A DNA stretch of 11,543 nt from the NCBI GenBank assembly GCA_028723145.1, contig JAQYFM010000227.1, positions 1 through 11,543 of the forward strand, written 5' to 3'. The notes under the pieces are model-generated. The model ran no database searches. It was not told where the DNA came from and saw only the letters and a program-made list of their open reading frames with translations. Of the stretch, positions 6,678-11,543 are shown piece by piece. Position numbers and translations under genes: made by a program. The first letter of the stretch is position 1; every line of letters begins with the position of its first letter. The stretch is from Spirochaetales bacterium. Its GTDB lineage: Bacteria; Spirochaetota; Spirochaetia; Sphaerochaetales; Sphaerochaetaceae.

Positions 6678-8012
6678 ATGTTTGATAATATAAGCACAAA
6701 GTTTTCCTCGATAATGAAAAATTTATCGGGCAAAGGTAAGATAACAGAGAAAAACATCCGTGATGCAGTTGAAGAGATTAAAATGTCTCTTTTGGACGCC
6801 GATGTTAATCTTCGTGTTGTCAGACGTTTTATCAACAGTACACTTGAAGAAGCCCTCGGTGAAAAGGTTCTTCTTTCTGTTGATCCAGGTCAGCAATTTA
6901 CAAAGATTGTCTATGACAAGATGGTTGCTTTACTTGGTGATGAAGAAGGACAAAAGCTAAAGCTAAAAGGAAAAGATACAACTAGCATAATTCTTATGAT
7001 GGGTCTACAAGGCTCAGGTAAGACAACTACTGCTCATAAGCTTGCATTAAAGCTTAAAAAAGAGGGTAGAAAAGTTATGCTCGTTGCTGCTGACCTTGTT
7101 AGACCAGCAGCTATTACCCAATTACAGGTATTAGGTGAAAAAGTTGGTGTCAGAGTATTTACTATTCCTGGCGAAAAAAATCCTGTTAAAGTTGCAACTG
7201 AAGCAGTTAAAACTGCTCGTCATGAACTTTATGACACTGTAATCATCGATACAAGTGGTAGAATGCATCTTGATGATGTCTTGATGAAAGAGATTCAGGA
7301 TATCGCAAGAGCTGTAAATCCAGATGAAACTCTCTTTGTTGCTGATGCAATGACAGGTCAAAATGCTGTCAACATTGCAAAAGAATTTGAGGAGAAGGTA
7401 GGAATATCTGGTGTAATCCTTTCTAAGTTTGACTCTGATACTCGTGGTGGTGCTGCACTTTCTCTTAAGAGTGTTGTAGGTAAGCCAATTAAGTTTATCG
7501 GTACAGGTGAAAAGAGTGAGGATTTAGACGCATTCCATCCTGATCGTATTGCATCAAGAATTCTTGGCATGGGTGATGTTGTTTCATTAGTTGAGAAAGC
7601 TCAAGAAGCTTTTGATAAGGATGAAGCAGAGCGCATTGCTAAAAAGATGCAGAAGAACACATTTGATCTTCAAGACTATCTTGACCAACTCGAGAATATG
7701 AAGAAGATGGGTTCTGCTGATAAAATTCTTGAGATGATTCCAGGTGCAAAGGGTAATATTTCAGAAGAAGATCTTAACCTTAAAGAAGTTGAGGTTGAAA
7801 AGGCTATTATCAAATCTATGACTAGGTTCGAGAGAGAAAACTATAGAATCATCGGACCATCAAGAAGAAAGAGAATAGCAAAGGGTAGTGGCACAAGTGT
7901 TGCTGATGTAAATCGCCTTTTAAAGAAATTTGAAAAAAGTAAGCTTTTAATGAAAAAGCTTATGGGAAATAAGAAATTACAGGCAAACATGCTTAATAAA
8001 TTAGGTATGTAG
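6678..8012 (+). CDS. ffh: Signal recognition particle GTPase Ffh
   Basis: Protein part of the SRP; it binds 4.5S/6S RNA and signal sequences and docks with FtsY for co-translational membrane targeting. 444 residues, normal length. N domain about 1-90; G domain about 95-295 with P-loop GLQGSGKT (109-116), DLVRPAA (139-145), DTSGR (191-195), SKFDSDTRGGAAL (249-261) and GTGEK (275-279). M domain about 298-444 carries the RNA-binding motif GPSRRKRIAKGSGTS (393-407) and a basic, Met-containing C-terminus. Small departures from textbook motifs are DTSGR for DTAGR, SKFD for TKLD and DLVRPAA for DTYRPAA; the key Lys and Asp of the guanine-binding motif are kept. The start has a strong ribosome binding site, AAGGAAAGG, six bases upstream. 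It is the first gene of the operon and lies 29 bases before rpsP. Confidence 0.97.
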   Translation: MFDNISTKFSSIMKNLSGKGKITEKNIRDAVEEIKMSLLDADVNLRVVRRFINSTLEEALGEKVLLSVDPGQQFTKIVYDKMVALLGDEEGQKLKLKGKDTTSIILMMGLQGSGKTTTAHKLALKLKKEGRKVMLVAADLVRPAAITQLQVLGEKVGVRVFTIPGEKNPVKVATEAVKTARHELYDTVIIDTSGRMHLDDVLMKEIQDIARAVNPDETLFVADAMTGQNAVNIAKEFEEKVGISGVILSKFDSDTRGGAALSLKSVVGKPIKFIGTGEKSEDLDAFHPDRIASRILGMGDVVSLVEKAQEAFDKDEAERIAKKMQKNTFDLQDYLDQLENMKKMGSADKILEMIPGAKGNISEEDLNLKEVEVEKAIIKSMTRFERENYRIIGPSRRKRIAKGSGTSVADVNRLLKKFEKSKLLMKKLMGNKKLQANMLNKLGM

Positions 8013-8041
8013 GCCTATCAAGTAGAATAAGGAGTAAAGCC

Positions 8042-8308
8042 GTGAGTGTTAGCATGAGACTAAAGCGCTTTGGGTCTAAGAAGAGACCTTACTATCGTGT
8101 TGTTGTTATGGACAGCAGAGCTGCAGCAACAAGTAGAACTATTGATGAGATTGGTACATATCATCCAATTGAAGCAGAAGATAGACAGACTACAATCGAT
8201 GCAGAAAAAGCAGCTGAATGGTTAAAGAAGGGTGCAAACCCATCTGCAACAGTAAAGAAGATTCTTAACGCAAAAGGTATTTCTTGTAACCGCACCGTCC
8301 AGGGTTGA
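8042..8308 (+). CDS. rpsP: 30S ribosomal protein S16
   Basis: Small-subunit protein needed for 30S assembly. 88 residues, typical. The N-terminus (SMRLKRFGSKKRPYYRVVVMDSR, from residue 4) is the family signature, followed by the conserved R-x-IDEIGTYHP (33-42). The GTG start is chosen because it reproduces the normal S16 N-terminus and has AAGGAG (8029-8034) seven bases before it. Second gene of the ffh operon, followed by the KH-domain gene after 17 bases. Confidence 0.97.
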   Translation: MSVSMRLKRFGSKKRPYYRVVVMDSRAAATSRTIDEIGTYHPIEAEDRQTTIDAEKAAEWLKKGANPSATVKKILNAKGISCNRTVQG

Positions 8309-8325
8309 TAACCGGAGGGTAAGTT

Positions 8326-8559
8326 ATGGAGAAGGAACTTGTTGAATTCGTAGTCAAGAGCCTTGTCGATAACCCTGATGAAGTATCCGTCAATAAAGTA
8401 GAGGGTGAAAAATCCACTATTCTTGAGCTTCATGTTGCTCAGGATGATGTCGGGAAGGTCATCGGAAAGCAGGGCAGAATTGCAAAAGCGATAAGAACTA
8501 TTCTTTCCGCCAGCGCAACTAAAGATGGCAAACGTGCCGTTTTGGAGATTTTAGACTAA
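8326..8559 (+). CDS. khpA: KH-domain RNA-binding protein KhpA (YlqC family)
   Basis: A 77-residue single KH-domain RNA-binding protein. The GxxG loop is in VIGKQGR (G47-K48-Q49-G50), preceded by the typical acidic N-terminal segment (VDNPDEVSV). Homologues in Gram-positives (KhpA) pair with KhpB and affect cell division and RNA metabolism; the role in spirochaetes is unknown. Placement between rpsP and rimM is the usual one for this family. The ribosome binding site GGAGGG (8314-8319) is strong. GC content by eye is higher than in the neighbours, with more C/G-ending codons. Its TAA shares one base with the rimM ATG. Confidence 0.93.
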   Translation: MEKELVEFVVKSLVDNPDEVSVNKVEGEKSTILELHVAQDDVGKVIGKQGRIAKAIRTILSASATKDGKRAVLEILD

Positions 8560-9068
8560 TGGAAGAACAGCTACTTGCTACCGCTACAGTAGGTAAAACA
8601 CATGGAGTTAATGGCTTTTTAAGGATTAATTCTCTCTCTGGAGAGTATGAACACCTACTAAAGCTTGATTCTTGTTTACTTAAAACTAAGGACGGTAAAC
8701 AGGTAGCTGTTACAATTGAAGACGTAAAAGTTCATTCTTCTGATATACTTTTTAAATTTGTTGGATATGACGCTCCTGAAAAGTCACGTTTCTTATCAGG
8801 TTCTGTTATGTATATTCCACGTAATAAAGCGCCAAGACTTAAAAAAGGTGAATATTATATTGCTGACCTTATTGGTTTAAATCTTGTGTATGATTCAAAA
8901 ACCCTTGGTACTGTTGAGTATCTTTCTGATGGTGCTCAAGGGTTGTACCTTAATGTGCGCGATATTAATGGAAACTTAAAAATAATTCCAAACATCCCTC
9001 AGTTTGTCTCTAAACCTGATTTCGAGAAAAAAGAGATTACTCTCTTAATCAAGGAATTGATGGACTAA
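8559..9068 (+). CDS. rimM: Ribosome maturation factor RimM
   Basis: Binds S19 and the 30S head to help 16S rRNA processing and late 30S assembly. 169 residues, normal. The N-terminal RimM barrel (about 5-88) opens with ATVGKTHGVNGFLRI (8-22). The PRC-barrel domain (about 95-168) contains GEYYIADLIGLNLVY (97-111), GTVEYLSDGAQGLY (117-130) and IIPNIPQFV (142-150), a variant of the usual LIP motif. The ATG overlaps the khpA stop as TAATG and its own stop overlaps trmD in the same way, which indicates translational coupling through the block. Confidence 0.96.
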   Translation: MEEQLLATATVGKTHGVNGFLRINSLSGEYEHLLKLDSCLLKTKDGKQVAVTIEDVKVHSSDILFKFVGYDAPEKSRFLSGSVMYIPRNKAPRLKKGEYYIADLIGLNLVYDSKTLGTVEYLSDGAQGLYLNVRDINGNLKIIPNIPQFVSKPDFEKKEITLLIKELMD

Positions 9069-9814
9069 TGCACATAGACATTCTAACTCTATTCCCTGAC
9101 ATGATAAAAGCGTTCTTTGAGAACTCTATTATGGCTCGTGCAGTTGAGAAGGGGATAATAACTTACAATATTATTAATTTTCGTGATTACACATATGATA
9201 ATCATCATACATGTGATGATATCCCATATGGTGGTGGTGCTGGTATGGTATTAAAGCCAGAGCCATTATTTGATGCATTAAACAGGATTAATGCAGCTAC
9301 TTCACGTGTAATCTTTCCTACTCCATCTGGTAAGCTTTTTAATCAAGACTATGCTAAATCTCTTTCGAAAGAAGAGAGATTGACATTTATCTGTGGTCAC
9401 TATGAGGGCCTTGATCAAAGAGTAATTGATGAATGGGTTGATGATGAGATTTCTATTGGTGATTACGTATTAACTAGTGGAGAAACTAGTTCAATCGTAA
9501 TTATTGATGCAATCTTTAGACTTATTGATGGGGTAATATCAAAAGAAAGTCTAGAAGACGAAAGTTTTTCTTCTCCTTTACTTGAATATCCTCAATATAC
9601 TCGTCCAGAAAGGTATTGCCAAAAAAACGTTCCTGATGTATTATTATCCGGTCATCACGAAAGGATTGCTACCTGGCGTGTTTTCCAAAGGCTCGAAAAA
9701 ACGATGCTGAGCCGACCGGAAGTGCTGACTAACGCCTCTCTCGACGTAGAAAGCAGAAAAAAATTTATACAATTATTAGATATTAAGGGGTTCGGCAAAA
9801 ATGGACTTAATTAA
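9068..9814 (+). CDS. trmD: tRNA (guanine-N1-)-methyltransferase TrmD
   Basis: SAM-dependent SPOUT enzyme that makes m1G37 next to the anticodon and so prevents +1 frameshifting. 248 residues, normal. SAM-binding/knot motifs are PYGGGAGMVLKPEP (53-66), CGHYEGLDQRVID (109-121) and SIGDYVLTSGE (129-139). The interdomain segment leads into LLEYPQYTRPE (171-181) and VPDVLLSGHHERIATWR (188-204). At the place of the E. coli catalytic Asp (EDSF) this protein reads DESF (164-167); I believe Glu there occurs in other TrmDs, but that is from memory. Its last 14 bases overlap rplS. The 3' third from about 9660 to 9760 is about 50% GC against about 33% earlier in the gene. Confidence 0.97.
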   Translation: MHIDILTLFPDMIKAFFENSIMARAVEKGIITYNIINFRDYTYDNHHTCDDIPYGGGAGMVLKPEPLFDALNRINAATSRVIFPTPSGKLFNQDYAKSLSKEERLTFICGHYEGLDQRVIDEWVDDEISIGDYVLTSGETSSIVIIDAIFRLIDGVISKESLEDESFSSPLLEYPQYTRPERYCQKNVPDVLLSGHHERIATWRVFQRLEKTMLSRPEVLTNASLDVESRKKFIQLLDIKGFGKNGLN

Positions 9815-10157
9815 GGCTATTGAAGCAAAGCAGATTAAGAAGGATGCAGAGAATTTCTCTGTCGGTGATACAATTAAAGTTTTCTTCAAGATTGTTGAAG
9901 GTACAACTGAAAGAATTCAGGTTTTCGAAGGTATCGTAATTGCTAAGAATAATACAGGTATTGGCAGATCATTCGTAGTAAGAAAGATTAGCTACGGTGT
10001 AGGTGTTGAGAGAATTTTCCCACTTCACTCACCAAGAATTGACAAGATTGAAGTTGTTAGAAAAGGTCGTGTTAGAAGAGCTAAGCTCTATTACATCAGA
10101 GGTAAGGTTGGTAAGGCTGCTAAAGTTAAAGAGCTTATCAGAAAAAAGGCTAACTAA
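9801..10157 (+). CDS. rplS: 50S ribosomal protein L19
   Basis: Large-subunit protein at the 30S/50S interface. 118 residues, normal. Visible family features are the N-terminal helix (MDLIKAIEAKQIK), VGDTIKVFFKIVEG (21-34), RIQVFEGIVIAKNN (38-51), SFVVRKISYGVGVERIFPLHS (57-77) and a basic C-terminus with LYYIRGKVGKAAKV. It starts inside trmD (14-base overlap), with AAGGGG (9785-9790) ten bases upstream, so it is coupled to trmD but has its own ribosome binding site. It is the last gene of the operon before the strong terminator. Confidence 0.97.
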   Translation: MDLIKAIEAKQIKKDAENFSVGDTIKVFFKIVEGTTERIQVFEGIVIAKNNTGIGRSFVVRKISYGVGVERIFPLHSPRIDKIEVVRKGRVRRAKLYYIRGKVGKAAKVKELIRKKAN

Positions 10158-10176
10158 GTCCCGCATATTACATATT

Positions 10177-10203
10177 AAGGGTGGCAAATTTGCCACCTTT
10201 TTT
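10177..10203 (+). terminator. intrinsic terminator of the ffh-rplS operon
   Basis: The palindrome GGTGGCAAATTTGCCACC (10180-10197) forms a GC-rich stem with an AAATTT centre, extended by A-T and G-T pairs on the outside, and runs into T6 (10198-10203). It is the strongest terminator in the window. The symmetry would let it act on the minus strand too, though no minus-strand gene ends nearby. Confidence 0.92.
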
Positions 10204-10205
10204 AT

Positions 10206-10211
10206 TATAAT
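10206..10211 (+). promoter_or_regulatory. candidate -10 box just before the 151-residue ORF
   Basis: A perfect TATAAT ends six bases before the ATG at 10218, so transcription would start at or next to the start codon and give a leaderless or near-leaderless mRNA. No good -35 is seen at 16-18 bases (that place lies in the terminator stem); TTGCCA (10190-10195) is too close, with a 10-base spacer. Tentative. Confidence 0.35.
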
Positions 10212-10217
10212 GAGTAT

Positions 10218-10673
10218 ATGAAGCAAAAAAATAATATTCCTAAAAAGGAAATTAAGAAAAAAGAAAAGAAAAAAGTTAATGATGAGTCAAAGTTAGTTGG
10301 TTTTTCTACTTTAAACCAAGTATCCGGGGTTCCTAAACCACATTCATATAAATCACGTTTACAAGTATCTCCAACAAAGGTAATTAAAGAACCACTTGAT
10401 AAGTGTTCTATATGTGGACAAACCATTTTAAATATTTCTCAAGCAATGTGTTCTCCTGATTCATCCTTTGTTCATTTTGATTGTGTTTTAGATAAGATTA
10501 AAAGTGAACATCCAGTAAGAGAAAATCAAACAATTAGTTACATTGGTAAAGGTTGTTTTGCAAAGCTTGAAAAGAATGAAAATGGATCATGGTCTATCAT
10601 TGAAAGATATACTTATGAATCTCAAGAAAACTATGAGAAGATGAAATCATATGTAGAAGAGGCTAAGGTATGA
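10218..10673 (+). CDS. Uncharacterised Lys-rich protein with a Cys/His putative zinc site
   Basis: I do not recognise a named family. The 151 residues have three parts. A very basic, disordered-looking N-terminus (1-25, rich in Lys) could bind RNA or ribosomes. A linker (26-60) is followed by a small Cys/His cluster, CSIC (C63, C66), C78, then HFDC (H86, C89), which resembles a treble-clef or LIM-like zinc site. The C-terminal part (about 105-151) has GKGCFAKLEKNENGSWSIIERY and an acidic helix. It has no signal peptide or membrane segment, so it is probably cytoplasmic. No clear Shine-Dalgarno precedes the ATG; a TATAAT lies just upstream. It follows the rplS terminator and overlaps coaD by four bases (ATGA), so the two are co-transcribed and translationally coupled. 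A link to translation or CoA synthesis is only a guess from position. Confidence 0.85.
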   Translation: MKQKNNIPKKEIKKKEKKKVNDESKLVGFSTLNQVSGVPKPHSYKSRLQVSPTKVIKEPLDKCSICGQTILNISQAMCSPDSSFVHFDCVLDKIKSEHPVRENQTISYIGKGCFAKLEKNENGSWSIIERYTYESQENYEKMKSYVEEAKV

Positions 10674-11161
10674 CTAAAGCAATGTTTCCTGGATCCTTTG
10701 ATCCACCAACACTTGGACACATCAATATCATTGAGCGTAGTGCAAAGCTCTATGATAAACTCTATGTAGTTGTAGCTGATAATATTGCAAAGAAGTGTTT
10801 ATTTACTGCAGAAGAGAGAATAAAGCTTATTAAAGATAATTTTATCAACCATGATAATATCGAAGTCTTGTCATACAATGGCTTGACTGTTGATATAGCA
10901 AAAGAATTAGGTGTTGATGTCATGATAAGAGGTGTAAGAGCTCTAGCTGATTTCGGATATGAATTTGAATTAGCAATGACAAATAAACAACTTCTTCCTG
11001 GTGTTGAAACTCTATTTATGCCAACCGACCCACATTATTTTCTTTTACGTAGTTCTGCAATTAAGGAAATGGCTGCATTTGGTGCTGATATTTCAAAAAT
11101 GGTTCCTGCGAACGTCGCTAATGAATTATCCAAGAGAGTAGTTAATCGTAATAATTTATAA
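10670..11161 (+). CDS. coaD: Phosphopantetheine adenylyltransferase
   Basis: Transfers AMP from ATP to 4'-phosphopantetheine, forming dephospho-CoA, the penultimate step of coenzyme A synthesis; normally a cytoplasmic hexamer. 163 residues, normal. The nucleotidyltransferase motif is FPGSFDPPTLGH (6-17) with the T-x-G-H signature at T14-H17. RGVRALADFGYEFELAMTN carries the conserved Arg and aromatic/acidic residues that bind substrate. RSSAIKEMAAFGADISKMVP matches the ISSTxxR-type second ATP motif. The ATG overlaps the stop of the preceding ORF (ATGA), and AGAGG about seven bases upstream gives a ribosome binding site within that ORF. It converges on the Rpn-like gene across 54 bases. Confidence 0.96.
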   Translation: MTKAMFPGSFDPPTLGHINIIERSAKLYDKLYVVVADNIAKKCLFTAEERIKLIKDNFINHDNIEVLSYNGLTVDIAKELGVDVMIRGVRALADFGYEFELAMTNKQLLPGVETLFMPTDPHYFLLRSSAIKEMAAFGADISKMVPANVANELSKRVVNRNNL

Positions 11162-11169
11162 TATTTAAC

Positions 11170-11209
11170 AGCTTTGCTCAGTTCCTTTTTAGAAGCTGAG
11201 CAAACAGCT
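11170..11209. terminator. hairpin between convergent genes, possible bidirectional terminator
   Basis: TTTGCTCAG (11173-11181) pairs perfectly with CTGAGCAAA (11196-11204). AGC (11170-11172) and GCT (11207-11209) extend the stem past a 2-base bulge. The stem is strong and sits centrally between the coaD stop and the stop of the convergent gene. No clean T-tract follows on either strand, so it may protect 3' ends or act with Rho rather than terminate by itself. Confidence 0.5.
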
Positions 11210-11215
11210 AATTGA

Positions 11216-11543
11216 TTAATAGCTTAGTCCTAATTCCTTAGCAATAGACATAAACTTTTCTTTAGATAAACCAGAGTTTGCAATTGCAAATTCAAGTGTA
11301 ATATTTCCACTATTAACAAGATTAATAAGTGTTTTTACAGTACCCTTCGCAATTCCAATATTGATGCCATCTGCTTTGCCAATTTTAATGCCATCATCCT
11401 TACCCTCATCATAGGATTTTGCTGCATACTCTCTAATTGCTTCACAAACCTTATCTTCACCTTTTTGTGTTGTCTTATAATACATCGCACACTCCTTAAT
11501 CACTTCGTCTTTCATTTCACTTAAATCATAAGAAATTAAACTT
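11216..11543 (-). CDS. C-terminal part of a putative Rpn-family (PD-(D/E)XK) recombination-promoting nuclease/transposase-like protein
   Basis: The reading frame is open to the right edge, so only about 108 C-terminal residues are visible; the nuclease domain, if present, lies outside. The visible part begins SLISYDLSEMKDEVIKE, continues with a helical charged stretch (CEAIREYAAKSYDEGKDDG), then two Gly-Ile repeats (DGIKIGKA, DGINIGIA) and a helical tail ending KELGLSY. This layout of helix, Gly-rich repeat and short helical end is typical of Rpn/PD-(D/E)XK 'transposase' proteins, which are often multicopy in treponemes and related to RpnA-E of E. coli. The family call is by resemblance of the tail alone. 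An ATG at 11515 is in frame but is unlikely to be the true start, because coding continues upstream. A strong internal ribosome binding site lies at 11492-11497. Confidence 0.62.
   Translation of the reverse strand, partial: SLISYDLSEMKDEVIKECAMYYKTTQKGEDKVCEAIREYAAKSYDEGKDDGIKIGKADGINIGIAKGTVKTLINLVNSGNITLEFAIANSGLSKEKFMSIAKELGLSY
11348..11395 (-). repeat. two tandem 24-bp repeats in the Rpn-like tail
   Basis: Copy 1 (11395-11372) encodes DGIKIGKA and copy 2 (11371-11348) encodes DGINIGIA. By eye 18 of 24 bases match, starting with an identical GATGGCAT. The in-frame unit suggests growth or loss of eight-residue steps. Confidence 0.7.
11483..11497 (-). promoter_or_regulatory. internal ribosome binding site and ATG within the Rpn-like gene
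   Basis: AAGGAG (11497-11492) stands six bases before an in-frame ATG (11485-11483), a better initiation site than most real starts in this window. It would give an 89-residue protein ending at 11216 (MYYKTTQKGEDK...), with the repeats and tail but no nuclease domain. E. coli rpn genes are reported to encode such short C-terminal proteins. Use here is inferred. Confidence 0.45.

Noticed and set aside
8303..8313. GGTT-GAT-AACC hairpin at the rpsP stop codon as a regulatory element
   Set aside because: Only four base pairs; too weak to support a claim.
8161..8433. Minus-strand open frame across rpsP and khpA
   Set aside because: It is antisense to two clear, conserved genes and spans their junction; no support of its own.
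10210..10221. Mini-ORF ATG-AGT-ATA-TGA overlapping the start of the 151-residue ORF
   Set aside because: Three codons with no ribosome binding site; easily chance.

Overview
The window is AT-rich chromosomal DNA packed mostly with housekeeping genes. It looks spirochaetal, most likely a low-GC Treponema. Three things support this: a small PUR-domain nucleic-acid-binding protein of the kind found in spirochaetes (and Bacteroidetes); its position beside rnhB and an unusually short smc, a trio I recall from Borrelia (from memory, not checked here); and the tail of what looks like an Rpn-family nuclease, a family often multicopy in host-associated treponemes. The genus is inference.

Left region (1-1798): a tRNA-Gly(TCC) cut by the left edge, then the PUR-domain gene, whose terminator-like hairpin runs straight into the start codon of a ZIP-family (ZupT-like) metal transporter gene. 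The transporter gene converges on, and overlaps by 32 bp, rnhB on the minus strand. Only about 50 bp separate rnhB from the divergent smc.

Centre (1799-6677): smc starts with TTG and encodes a 940-residue SMC ATPase with intact head motifs, but with almost no room for a normal hinge. It ends in a hairpin plus T-tract. A membrane-anchored protein with a degenerate GGDEF and an apparently active EAL domain follows; it would lower c-di-GMP.

Right-centre (6616-10203): a good sigma70-type promoter precedes a tight operon, ffh-rpsP-khpA-rimM-trmD-rplS. It joins protein targeting (SRP), two ribosomal proteins (S16, L19), a 30S maturation factor (RimM), an RNA-binding KH protein and the tRNA m1G37 methyltransferase. 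Junctions are short or overlapping, and a strong intrinsic terminator follows rplS.

Right end (10204-11543): an uncharacterised lysine-rich protein with a Cys/His zinc-site pattern is coupled by an ATGA overlap to coaD (coenzyme A synthesis). Convergent to coaD is the 3' end of the putative Rpn gene, which runs off the window. It carries a strong internal Shine-Dalgarno and ATG that could yield a separate C-terminal small protein.

I see no CRISPR array, insertion sequence, prophage or complete defence island. The best candidates for something unusual are the possible gene-within-gene in the Rpn homologue, the hinge-poor SMC, and the two genes (zupT-like and the 151-residue ORF) whose starts lack a visible ribosome binding site.
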